DNA of 8,826 nucleotides from Puniceicoccales bacterium (GTDB lineage: Bacteria; Verrucomicrobiota; Verrucomicrobiia; Opitutales; UBA953), in the NCBI GenBank assembly GCA_031284845.1, contig JAITXH010000001.1, positions 1-8,826 on the forward strand, in the 5' to 3' direction. The notes beneath the pieces were generated by a model, which had not been told where the DNA came from, made no database searches, and saw nothing but the letters and a program-made list of their open reading frames with translations. The position numbers were made by a program, and so were the translations under genes. Numbering within the stretch: position 1 is the stretch's first letter; each line of letters begins with the position of its first letter. Positions 1 through 7,417 of this stretch are shown in pieces.

Positions 1-2566
1 CGCGTTGGGGGCGGTTGCCGCGGAAGGAGGCCCAAGGGGTGGGTTTGCTGCTGATTTTTCCCTCGGCAAATACCGCTTCGTCCACGGTGATGACGAGTTG
101 CCCGGAATCGTAGGCCACGGTGGTTTGCACGTCTGAAAACGGCAATTTCCATGCGGTGAGCGGGCCGTGGGCATTGACTTGGACGACGACTTGCTCGCGG
201 TTGGGCGTGGGGCTGGCGACATCGTGGTAATAGCCGGTGGCGGAGGCCTGAATGGGTGCCGAGGCGAGAACCGGAGCGAGGTATCGCGGGAGGCCGCGCC
301 CGGCCAGTGCCGCGGCGACATCTTTGGGCAACAGGCCGTCGAAATGGAAACGCACGCTCTGCCGGATGTGTTCGGGCAGGGGCGTGTAGTGAAATTGCAG
401 AGAGCCGCCGGCCTCCATGCCTGGTTTGTGCCGCACGCGCATATCGAAGAGGTTGAGGGATTGCGGCAGCTCTACGATGCGCAGCTCGGCATGTTCAAAG
501 TCGGCACCGCGGAAGCGGAGTTTATCGGCAGTGGCGGCGCAAAAAATAAACTCATCCCGCCGCCCTTTCCGTTGCCCGCGCACTTCGATGTCGGCACGCG
601 GGAGCACCACGGGGTCCAGCTCGAAGGCGTCCCATATCTTTGTCCGCCACCATGGGCCGAAAAATGGGTTTAAGAAGCGTGGATGCGTGTTGCCGTAAAG
701 AAGGATGCGATAGGGGATGTTGGCGGTGAATCCGATGCTGAAATCGCCTTGCGCACGGTAGTCTTGCGTGCGCACATCGGCGCGTTTCACTTCCACGCCT
801 TCCGGGGTGAAGCGTGCGTGCCCGGAGGCGCTGAGCGCTTTGATTTCGCAGAATTGTGCTGCGCCGGTGTCGAAGGTGAAGTCGGCTTCGGCAAACTTGC
901 CTCCGGGGGCGAAGTGCACTTTGCCGTCAAGAGCGAGGCGCTGATGGACGGCGAGGATGCCGGGGAGCTTTTTAAAGAGCGGGGCAATCTTGGGGTGTGC
1001 GAGATAGACGGAGGGCGTGAGCTGTGCGGTGAATGACGCCGAGGCGGATTGTGCAGCGAGGTCGGCAATTGCGGAAATCGAGACAAAGTCGCTTTCACGC
1101 ATAACTACTGCGTTAATTTCCGTCGGGGACGATCTGCGCACCGTGCCGCTCAGGAGGTCCACCTGTTCGCCGTTCACTTCGATGGCGGTGGCGGTGAAGC
1201 GGGTTGTCTCGGGAAGTTCCAGAGCGGGGCCGCAGCTTCCTGTGGCACGCAACCGCTCTGCCTTGACGGACAGGTTGCGGGCGGGGTCGGCCCAAGTGGT
1301 ATCGCGGGTGTCGAGCACGAGCAATCCTTCGGGTTGGATGGCGGTGCCGTCGAGGCGGGCTGCAGCAAAAAGCCGGGTCTGGCCGCTCTTGATGCCGCCG
1401 GGCAGGGTGAGTGCTCCGGTGCGCACGAATGCGGTAAGTGCAGCGGTGCCTGCCTCGCCGCCGCGCACGGTGGCGTCCACCGAGAAGAGGCCGAAGGCTT
1501 CCAAGTCGAGGCGTGTGCGCAGCATTTTCCCCGCTACGGTGTCAATGGTTTGCCAGGTGGCGGCGTTCAGCAGTGTGGTTGTTTTGCCCTTGGCGGTGGG
1601 AAGCAACAAGGCTCCTGTTTCGTCAAAAATCTTGCGTGGGCTGTAATCGCCGTGGAGCACCACGGGCATGTCGCCAAAACGCCCTTGCAAGGTGTGTATG
1701 CGTAGATGCCCTTTGTCTTGTGTAAGTGCGATGCGGACATCGCGCCAGACGGCTCTGCGAAACCCGCCGGGGGCGGTGCTTTCCGGGCAGTAGAAGGTGG
1801 CACCGTCGAGGAAGAAGTCTGTGGGGATGATTTTCCCGTGGGTCAATCCCGGCATGCGCACGGTGATGCTGGCGTGGCGTGCGGTGAAAGCCGGGTTTGG
1901 CGCGCCGGGGGCACGTATTTCGATGCCATTGATTTCCAGTATCCCGGAGGACTGGAAGCGGATGTTTTGAATGGTGCAGAAGATGCCTGTCCTTTCGATC
2001 TGGCGGCAGATAAATGCGGCGGCACGTCCGGAGACTGTGATTTGTTCATCCTTGCGCAGCCACCACCAAAATGTGATTTGGGCTACGAGTGCCACAAGGA
2101 GGCCGAATATGCACAGCTCCCCGAAGCGCCGCAGGAGCGTCCCTATGAGTGCGGGCAGTTCGTCTTTTGCGGGCGCACGCATGGCACCTTTGAAGACGAG
2201 AAGGCGCATCAAGACGAAGCTGGATAACGGCATCACGGCCACTTGCACCACGAATGTCTGCAGGTAGTGCCATTGCAGGGAGTCGCCCACATACATTAAG
2301 CCGTAGGAGATGGCTACGCCTACCAGAGAGGTGGTGAAAAACAGGATGTAGCGCTTCCGGCTGAGTGTTGCACCAAAACTCCATTTGCTGTTGACGTAAT
2401 AGGAGAAGAGATTTGCCACAAAGAACCCGAGCGCGTTGGACAGCGGCTTGGGATATGCCAGAATCTCAACGAGGGAAACGAGCACGCTGAAGTGGATGAG
2501 CGTATTGGTGGCTCCTACGATAGCGTATCGGATGAATGATGCGGTGATGGCAAAGATCTTTCCCAT
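1..2566 (-). CDS. GtrA-type membrane domain fused to AsmA-like envelope protein (partial, 3' end outside window)
   Basis: I read 855 consecutive codons from ATG 2566 to the left edge and found no stop. Residues 1-128 look like a GtrA domain: about four hydrophobic helices (roughly 12-34, 40-60, 74-93, 101-121), an early FIRYAIVGATNT and the typical NSKWSF after helix 2. GtrA proteins are small membrane proteins linked to moving polyprenyl-linked sugars. From M129 the protein changes: a charged stretch, a fifth helix (about 147-170, ending TFWWWLRKDE), then a long soluble beta-rich region. Its start (GRAAAFICRQIERTGI, later LEINGIEIRAPG) matches the N-terminal pattern of AsmA-like/DUF3971-type proteins, which are anchored in the inner membrane and span the periplasm; several are thought to carry lipids to the outer membrane. 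The C-terminus is missing. Start 2566 directly follows a mini-ORF stop; there is no Shine-Dalgarno sequence. The GtrA call is firm, the AsmA call is by pattern only. Substrate unknown. Confidence 0.85.
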   Translation of the reverse strand, partial: MGKIFAITASFIRYAIVGATNTLIHFSVLVSLVEILAYPKPLSNALGFFVANLFSYYVNSKWSFGATLSRKRYILFFTTSLVGVAISYGLMYVGDSLQWHYLQTFVVQVAVMPLSSFVLMRLLVFKGAMRAPAKDELPALIGTLLRRFGELCIFGLLVALVAQITFWWWLRKDEQITVSGRAAAFICRQIERTGIFCTIQNIRFQSSGILEINGIEIRAPGAPNPAFTARHASITVRMPGLTHGKIIPTDFFLDGATFYCPESTAPGGFRRAVWRDVRIALTQDKGHLRIHTLQGRFGDMPVVLHGDYSPRKIFDETGALLLPTAKGKTTTLLNAATWQTIDTVAGKMLRTRLDLEAFGLFSVDATVRGGEAGTAALTAFVRTGALTLPGGIKSGQTRLFAAARLDGTAIQPEGLLVLDTRDTTWADPARNLSVKAERLRATGSCGPALELPETTRFTATAIEVNGEQVDLLSGTVRRSSPTEINAVVMRESDFVSISAIADLAAQSASASFTAQLTPSVYLAHPKIAPLFKKLPGILAVHQRLALDGKVHFAPGGKFAEADFTFDTGAAQFCEIKALSASGHARFTPEGVEVKRADVRTQDYRAQGDFSIGFTANIPYRILLYGNTHPRFLNPFFGPWWRTKIWDAFELDPVVLPRADIEVRGQRKGRRDEFIFCAATADKLRFRGADFEHAELRIVELPQSLNLFDMRVRHKPGMEAGGSLQFHYTPLPEHIRQSVRFHFDGLLPKDVAAALAGRGLPRYLAPVLASAPIQASATGYYHDVASPTPNREQVVVQVNAHGPLTAWKLPFSDVQTTVAYDSGQLVITVDEAVFAEGKISSKPTPWASFRGNRPQR

Positions 2567-2584
2567 TTAACCCGCACGTTTCAT
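2567..2584 (-). CDS. Five-codon mini-ORF (MKRAG) abutting the GtrA/AsmA start
   Basis: On the minus strand, ATG AAA CGT GCG GGT TAA is followed directly by the ATG of the GtrA/AsmA gene, with no base between. An almost identical mini-ORF (MKRAR) sits in the same relation to the methyltransferase gene at 7400-7417. The A of the first ATG is exactly 17 bases downstream of the conserved box in both places. The likely role is translational coupling: ribosomes ending on TAA restart on the adjacent ATG. It could instead be conserved only as DNA, for example as part of a promoter. No Shine-Dalgarno sequence precedes it. Translation has not been shown. Confidence 0.5.
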   Translation of the reverse strand: MKRAG

Positions 2585-2630
2585 GGGAATTCGTCCGGCT
2601 TTGTCCAATCTTTTGGCCTTTACGGATGCG
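2585..2630 (-). promoter_or_regulatory. Conserved upstream box, copy A (before GtrA/AsmA gene)
   Basis: On the minus strand this holds CGCATCC (2630-2624), a 7-base gap, the box CCAAAAGATTGGACAA (2616-2601), and 16 bases ending in ATTCCC just before the mini-ORF. The same order and spacing recur at 7418-7462. The box contains a short inverted repeat, CCAA-AAGA-TTGG, which could be an operator half-site pair, and TTGGACA resembles a -35 element. No convincing TATAAT follows at 17 bases. TTGGACAA, 13 bases, then CCCATGAAA loosely recalls a heat-shock sigma promoter, but this is speculative. The region lies between rnhB and the GtrA/AsmA gene, so it probably starts a separate transcript. Confidence 0.6.
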
Positions 2631-2691
2631 CTTCGCTTAGCTCCTCCAGAGGAAAAAGTTTCCGTGTTCCCGCTCAAAATAGCGAACAATC

Positions 2692-3453
2692 TCAAAATGC
2701 GAATTCGGGGTGGCCGCCGATGCCGCCGGAAACGGAGGCGAGTATGGCGCGCAGAAACAAGGGGCGGTGCTCCGGGCAGGCACCGTGCTTGCGGATGGCC
2801 TCGATGTGCATCGGGGTGGCATAGCCTTTGTGGATGGCAAAGCCGTATTGCGGGTAGAGCTTGTCCATCTCGGCCATTAATTTGTCCCGGCGCACTTTGG
2901 CGAGGATGGAGGCCAGTGCGATGGCGAGGCTTTTGCCGTCGCCGCCTACGATGGCGGTGTGCTGCCATGCGAAAGGCTTGAGCGGGCGTCCATCAACGAG
3001 CACACGCGGCCAGAGTGTTTCATCTATGTGAAAGAGGGGCGTGTCTCCGCCGGATGCCGCAGCGAGAAACGGGCACGGCTTGCAGGCGTCAACGGTGGTT
3101 TTTGCGAGCATTTGCAGGCACCTGTGCATGGCGAGCCGCGTTGCGCCGAGGATGTTGTAGGCTCCGATTTCGAGCACGCTGGCTGTGGCTTGCGCACTGC
3201 GGAGGGCGCCGGTACTCTCCCATTCGCACAGGGCGAGGTACATTTCCTCACGCGCTGCGGGCGACATTTTTTTGGAATCATTGGCGGCGCGTGCGAGCGC
3301 GAGCCGTGCGCGGCTTGTGAAAAACGTGTGATCGAGCCAGACTGCTCCCGCGCTTACCGGCCCGGCAAGGCATCCGCGCCCGGCTTCGTCTATGCCTACG
3401 AGACTTGGATATTGGGCAAGCTGTCGGCGGTCATGGCGAAGGAGCCGGGACAT
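2692..3453 (-). CDS. rnhB: Ribonuclease HII
   Basis: RNase HII (253 residues) cuts the RNA strand of RNA-DNA hybrids and starts removal of ribonucleotides misincorporated into DNA; it is cytoplasmic. The four acidic metal-binding residues are visible: D22 and E23 in GIDEAGRG, D154 in VLVDGRPL and D172 in GGDGKS, followed by the family signature ASILAKVRRD (181-190). NDSKK (58-62) and the late GYATPMHIEAIRKHG also fit. It is longer than the usual ~200-residue enzyme because of about 30 extra residues around 118-148, including a CKPC pair. It begins 24 bases after the secA stop, so the two are probably co-transcribed. The ATG at 3453 gives a normal N-terminus just ahead of the first catalytic motif; no Shine-Dalgarno sequence is present. 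All catalytic residues are intact, so I expect it to be active. Confidence 0.97.
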   Translation of the reverse strand: MSRLLRHDRRQLAQYPSLVGIDEAGRGCLAGPVSAGAVWLDHTFFTSRARLALARAANDSKKMSPAAREEMYLALCEWESTGALRSAQATASVLEIGAYNILGATRLAMHRCLQMLAKTTVDACKPCPFLAAASGGDTPLFHIDETLWPRVLVDGRPLKPFAWQHTAIVGGDGKSLAIALASILAKVRRDKLMAEMDKLYPQYGFAIHKGYATPMHIEAIRKHGACPEHRPLFLRAILASVSGGIGGHPEFAF

Positions 3454-3477
3454 TTTTTAGAACAGGAAGGGGCGGCA

Positions 3478-6400
3478 TCAGCTTTGATTTTCGCCGCCGC
3501 CGTGGATTTCATCCAGTTCCCAGCCTTGAGTGCGGACGAGCGCTTCGGCCTTCTTCCATTTCAGATCTTGCGTTTCCGGGCCTTTGCGGATGCGGACGAT
3601 GTCGTTGCGGCCAATCTTCGGGTATTCGCGGCGGATGGTGATGCCGGGGACGGGCTTGGCCGCTTCTTCTTCGGCGGCTTTTGCTTCTGCGCGCACGGCT
3701 TCCGCTTGCGTGGCGGGGGCGTCTTCAGGTCCGGTGGTCACGATCTGGCGCTGGATGCGCTGGAGGAGGGCCTGGAAGGCGTCCATGCTCGTGGCGGAGC
3801 GGAAGAGGCCGGTGCAGATATCGCTGCGCACGCGGGCCATCATGCTTTCAAAATAATTGTAGGCTTCGTTTTTGTATTCGTTGAGGGGGTCTTTTTGGGC
3901 GTAACCGCGGAGGCTGACGCTTCGGCGGAGTTCTTCCATCTCGGTGAGGTGATCCTGCCAGTTGCGGTCTATGCCCCGGATGATGATGTAGCGCTCCATG
4001 CTGATGAGGTCTTCGGGACCTTCGAATTCTTCCCGCTCTTTGTAGATCTTTTCAATTTTGCCGACGATTTTTTTGCGGATGGATTCGGCATCAAGGCCTT
4101 TGAGTTCGCTCGGCTCCTGGCGGACAGGGAAGGTGCTGCGAACCCAGTCGCAGAGGCCTTCCAGTTCGGCGGTTTCGGAGAGGGCACTTTCGTCGTGGAA
4201 GAGGGGTTCGAGGCGGGTGGCCACCTCGTCGGCGATGAAGCCGAAGAGGAGTGTGCGGGGGACGGGGTCGTGGAGGGCCTGATTGCGCAGCCCGTAGATG
4301 ATTTCGCGCTGGCGGTTGAGGACGTCGTCGTACTGGAGAAGGCGCTTGCGGATAGTGTAGTTTTGGCCTTCGACGCGTTTTTGTGCGGTGCCGATGCTGC
4401 GGTTGAGGAGGGGATGCTCGAGGGGTTCGCCTTCCTTGAAGGACTTCTCGAGGAGGCGGGATATGGGGCCGGCGTTGGCAAAAAGGCGCATGAGGTCGTC
4501 TTCGAGTGAGACGAGGAACTTGGAGCGCCCGGGGTCGCCCTGACGGGAGCAGCGCCCGCGGAGCTGGCGGTCCACGCGGCGGGACTCGTGGCGCTCGGTG
4601 CCAAGGACGTAGAGACCGCCGAGATCTTTGACGCCTTCGCCGAGGCGGATGTCGGTGCCGCGCCCGGCCATATTGGTGGCGATGGTGACAGCGCCTCTTT
4701 GCCCGGCTGCGGTGACGATGTCGGCCTCGATTTGGTGGTTCTTGGCGTTGAGGACCTGATGCGGGATGCCGGTGCGTTTCAACATGCGGCTTAGGGTCTC
4801 TGAGGCGTCCACGCTGGCGGTGCCGACGAGGACGGGCTGGCCCAGTTCGTGGGCCTGCTTGATCTCGTCCATGGCGTGGTTGTATTTTTCGCGGCGGGTC
4901 TTGAAGATGATGTCGTTTTCGTCAATGCGGATGCAGGGCTGGTTGGTGGGGATGGCGACGACGCCGAGGCGGTAGATTTCGTTGAACTCGCCTGCTTCGG
5001 TCTCGGCGGTGCCTGTCATGCCGGCGAGCCTCTCGTAGAGGCGGAAGTAGTTCTGGATGGTAATCGTGGCGTAGGTCTTAGTTTCTTTCTCGATTTTGAC
5101 GCCTTCTTTGGCTTCGACTGCCTGATGGAGGCCATCGCTCCAGCGACGTCCGGGCATGATGCGCCCTGTGTTTTCGTCCACAATCATGACTTTGTCTTCC
5201 TGGACGACGTAGTGGATGTCCCGTTCGAAGAGGGCATAGGCGCGGACGAGCGTGGAAATGGTATGGATCTCTTCGGAGACTTTGATGAAGAATGCTTCGG
5301 CTTCCTGCTTTTTCTCAGCTTTTTGCTCAGGGGTGAGGGCGGTGTCTTTTTCGATTTCGACGAAGAAGAGCGGGAGGTCGGGGAGGACGAAGGCGTCGGG
5401 GTTGTCGGGGCGGAGGGTGTCGCGCCCGAGTTGGGTGAGGTCGGCTTCGTGCTGTTTTTCGTTGATGGCGTAGTAGAGTTGTTCTTTGAGGCGGTAGCGT
5501 TTTTCTTTGTTGAAGTCGGCATGCATTTCGGCGTCGAACTTATCCAGCATTTTGCGCCATGTGCCGTTTTCTATCATTTTGAGGAGTTGCTTATTGCGCG
5601 GCATGCCGATCTGGGTCTGGAGCATCTTCTGGAGGGCTGCGTCGGTGTCGCCGTTTTCTTTTTCAAGTTCTTCGCGGGCTTCGCTGATGAGGCGCGTGCA
5701 GAGGCGGGCTTGTTTGGCGACGAGATCCTGAATGAGGGGTTTGAACTCGGCGAAGGGGGCTTCGCGTTCTTCCTGGACCGGGCCGGAAATGATGAGTGGC
5801 GTGCGTGCTTCGTCTATGAGGATGGAGTCTATTTCGTCCACGATACAGTAGTAGTGCTCTTTCTGGACTTGCTCGTCGGCAGAGGAGGCCATGCCGTTGT
5901 CGCGGAGGTAATCGAATCCGAACTCGGAGGCGGTGCCGTAGGTGATGTTGGACCCGTAGGCGATTTTGCGCTCATCTGGCCCCATGTAGTTCTGGATACA
6001 GCCGACGGTGAGGCCGAGAAACTTGAAGAGGTAGCCCATCCACTCGGCGTCGCGGCGGGCGAGGTAATCGTTGACGGTGACGATGTGACAGTTGCGCCCG
6101 CTGAGGGCGTTGAGGTAGAGCGGGAGCGTGGCGACGAGGGTTTTGCCTTCGCCGGTGGCCATCTCCGCGATGTAGCGCTGGTGGAGGGCGATGCCGCCGA
6201 TGAGCTGGACGTCATAGTGTATCATTTCCCACGTCATCGTGTGCTCGCAGACGACATGGGTGGTGCCGTTGAGGCGGCGGGCGGCGTTTTTGACGACGGC
6301 GAAGGCTTCGGGGAGGAGCTTGCCGAGAGTTTCGCCTTTTTTGTGGCGCGCCATGAACTCAGCAGTCTTGGCCTGAAGCTGCTCATCAGTGAGACTCTGG

Positions 6401-6501
6401 TATTTTTTTTCCAGAATGTTGATTGTTCTAACAATGGGCTGGCACTGCTTTACAAAGCGGCGGTGATGCCGCCCGACGAAAAACTTGAGAAACGAAAACA
6501 T
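3478..6501 (-). CDS. secA: Preprotein translocase ATPase SecA
   Basis: SecA is the motor ATPase that pushes unfolded preproteins through SecYEG. At 1007 residues it is about 100 longer than E. coli SecA. Visible in order: TGEGKT (Walker A, 116-121), VNDYLARRDAEW (143-154), VDEIDSILIDEARTP (Walker B region, 221-235), ENTGRIMPGRRWSDGLHQA (443-461), AGMTGTA (493-499), VGTASV (559-564), NMAGRGTDI (610-618), QLRGRCSRQGDPG (646-658), QYDDVLNRQR (723-732), and the helical wing ending LRGYAQKDPLNEY (864-876). Extra sequence lies in the preprotein cross-linking part, about 242-425. The tail reads KIGRNDIVRIRKG where many SecAs have KxGRNDPCPCGSGKK, so the zinc cysteines are absent. I chose ATG 6501 (MFSFLKFF) over the in-frame ATG at 6564 because the longer form would be translated through the upstream terminator hairpin and adds an atypical N-terminus. 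No Shine-Dalgarno sequence. Confidence 0.98.
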   Translation of the reverse strand: MFSFLKFFVGRHHRRFVKQCQPIVRTINILEKKYQSLTDEQLQAKTAEFMARHKKGETLGKLLPEAFAVVKNAARRLNGTTHVVCEHTMTWEMIHYDVQLIGGIALHQRYIAEMATGEGKTLVATLPLYLNALSGRNCHIVTVNDYLARRDAEWMGYLFKFLGLTVGCIQNYMGPDERKIAYGSNITYGTASEFGFDYLRDNGMASSADEQVQKEHYYCIVDEIDSILIDEARTPLIISGPVQEEREAPFAEFKPLIQDLVAKQARLCTRLISEAREELEKENGDTDAALQKMLQTQIGMPRNKQLLKMIENGTWRKMLDKFDAEMHADFNKEKRYRLKEQLYYAINEKQHEADLTQLGRDTLRPDNPDAFVLPDLPLFFVEIEKDTALTPEQKAEKKQEAEAFFIKVSEEIHTISTLVRAYALFERDIHYVVQEDKVMIVDENTGRIMPGRRWSDGLHQAVEAKEGVKIEKETKTYATITIQNYFRLYERLAGMTGTAETEAGEFNEIYRLGVVAIPTNQPCIRIDENDIIFKTRREKYNHAMDEIKQAHELGQPVLVGTASVDASETLSRMLKRTGIPHQVLNAKNHQIEADIVTAAGQRGAVTIATNMAGRGTDIRLGEGVKDLGGLYVLGTERHESRRVDRQLRGRCSRQGDPGRSKFLVSLEDDLMRLFANAGPISRLLEKSFKEGEPLEHPLLNRSIGTAQKRVEGQNYTIRKRLLQYDDVLNRQREIIYGLRNQALHDPVPRTLLFGFIADEVATRLEPLFHDESALSETAELEGLCDWVRSTFPVRQEPSELKGLDAESIRKKIVGKIEKIYKEREEFEGPEDLISMERYIIIRGIDRNWQDHLTEMEELRRSVSLRGYAQKDPLNEYKNEAYNYFESMMARVRSDICTGLFRSATSMDAFQALLQRIQRQIVTTGPEDAPATQAEAVRAEAKAAEEEAAKPVPGITIRREYPKIGRNDIVRIRKGPETQDLKWKKAEALVRTQGWELDEIHGGGENQS

Positions 6502-6533
6502 AAAGTGGCGCGAAAGTCGTTGAAAAAGGGATG

Positions 6534-6558
6534 ACAAAACGCCGCAAGAGGGGCGGCG
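6534..6558 (-). terminator. Intrinsic terminator after the RNA methyltransferase gene
   Basis: On the minus strand CGCCGC (6558-6553), a 7-base loop and GCGGCG (6545-6540) form a six-pair all-GC stem followed by TTTTGT. It lies 20 bases past the methyltransferase stop and 32 bases before the secA ATG. The U-run is short, so termination may be incomplete and some transcripts could read into secA. Confidence 0.6.
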
Positions 6559-6578
6559 GGGCAAGAGTGAAATGCGTG

Positions 6579-7400
6579 TTAATTCCCCGTAGCGCGTTGG
6601 CGCACGGCTTCAAACAGGCAAATTGCCCCTGCCATGCCGACATTGAGCGAATCGGAAAGCCCGGCTTGCGGGATGCTGACGGGCGTGGCGGGAGCGTTGC
6701 CGCCGCCCAGCCAGAATGGCGTCAGGCCGTCTTTTTCGCTGCCCAGCAGGATGGCGGATGCGCCCCGGAAGTCGGCTTCCCAGTATCGTGCCGGGGCATC
6801 GGGCGTGGTTGCGAATACGGCGATGCCGCGTGCGGCGAGGAATGCCGCCGTCTCCGCCGCGCCGGCTGCGGCGCACGGCATGGAAAAGACGGCTCCTTGC
6901 GAGGCACGCACTACGCCGGGGTTGAAGATGTCGGTCACCGGGTCGCAGCAGATCAATGCTGCGCATCCTGCCGAGTCTGCCGTGCGGAAGAGTGCGCCGA
7001 GGTTGCCCGGTTTCTCCACGCGCTCGACTACGAGCAGGAGCGGATTTTCAGGCAAGGCGAGGAGCTCCAGTGCGAGCGGCCAGGCTTTGGCCACTCCCAG
7101 CAGCCCATCTGCGCCCTCGCGTCCGCTCACTTTCTCAAAGGCACCCGTGCCCAGTTCGCACAGCGCTGCGCCGTGTTGCGCCGCGGTGTCCAGCAACGCT
7201 GCCGAGTTTGGATTTTTGAAAAGTACCGGGCAAAAATAAATCTCCGTGAGGTGCGCATTTGCGGCCAGAGCACGGGATAATTCGCGGAACCCTTCTACGG
7301 GGAACAGCCCGCGTTCGCGCCGCGTGGCGTGGTCGCGCAAGCGGGCCAACGCCTGCACGCGTGGATTTTGACGGCTGTTGATGACAGTGCTGTCGCTCAT
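6579..7400 (-). CDS. TrmH/SpoU-family RNA 2'-O-methyltransferase
   Basis: This 273-residue protein has the layout of TrmH/RlmB-type enzymes, which methylate a ribose 2'-OH in tRNA or rRNA using S-adenosylmethionine bound in a C-terminal trefoil knot. The N-terminal part (SRQNPRVQAL at 9-18; FPVEGFRELSRAL at 33-45) matches the substrate-binding domain of the group. The three SPOUT motifs are present: EKPGNLGALFRTADSAG (129-145, with catalytic Arg), LLGSEKDGL (218-226) and the knot segment IPQAGLSDSLNVGMAGAI (243-260). The RNA target cannot be told from sequence. ATG 7400 overlaps the TAA of a mini-ORF (TAATG). A longer in-frame reading to 7934 runs antisense through rpsT and looks non-coding. 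The gene is divergent from rpsT, with 153 bases between the starts, and is followed by its own terminator. Confidence 0.95.
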   Translation of the reverse strand: MSDSTVINSRQNPRVQALARLRDHATRRERGLFPVEGFRELSRALAANAHLTEIYFCPVLFKNPNSAALLDTAAQHGAALCELGTGAFEKVSGREGADGLLGVAKAWPLALELLALPENPLLLVVERVEKPGNLGALFRTADSAGCAALICCDPVTDIFNPGVVRASQGAVFSMPCAAAGAAETAAFLAARGIAVFATTPDAPARYWEADFRGASAILLGSEKDGLTPFWLGGGNAPATPVSIPQAGLSDSLNVGMAGAICLFEAVRQRATGN

Positions 7401-7417
7401 TATCGCGCCCGTTTCAT
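7400..7417 (-). CDS. Five-codon mini-ORF (MKRAR) overlapping the methyltransferase start
   Basis: On the minus strand, ATG AAA CGG GCG CGA TAA ends in TAATG, so its stop shares one base with the methyltransferase start codon. It matches the mini-ORF at 2567-2584 in length, in its first four amino acids and in its distance from the upstream box. The Arg codon differs only at its silent third base (CGG against CGT). TAATG overlaps are typical of termination-reinitiation coupling. Translation is inferred only. Confidence 0.5.
   Translation of the reverse strand: MKRAR

Noticed and set aside
2182..2182. Internal ATG (codon 129) as the start of a separate AsmA-like gene
   Set aside because: There is no stop between it and the GtrA domain, so a separate gene would need pure internal initiation; kept as an alternative in the fusion finding.
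167..2227. Several rightward open frames of 93-218 codons
   Set aside because: They are mirror or shifted frames of the continuous leftward GtrA/AsmA reading frame and show no domain-like features.
2640..2653. Palindromic TCCTC-TG-GAGGA downstream of rnhB as a terminator
   Set aside because: The loop is too short for the full stem and no U-run follows on the minus strand.
3432..3479. ATG overlapping the secA stop (TGATG) as another coupling mini-ORF before rnhB
   Set aside because: The frame runs 15 codons into rnhB, has no similarity to the MKRA-type mini-ORFs and no upstream box.
2959..4509. 516-codon rightward open frame antisense to rnhB and secA
   Set aside because: Its product is a low-complexity string of F, A, G, D, E and V typical of the mirror frame of a GC-rich gene; the opposite strand encodes clear RNase HII and SecA.
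4849..6534. 561-codon rightward open frame antisense to secA
   Set aside because: Same shadow pattern (FFFVD/EEG repeats), no recognisable domain, lies entirely over conserved SecA motifs.
6502..6564. 21-residue N-terminal extension of SecA from ATG 6564
   Set aside because: It would include the terminator hairpin; SecA proteins normally begin close to the FLKFFVG-type segment at 6501.
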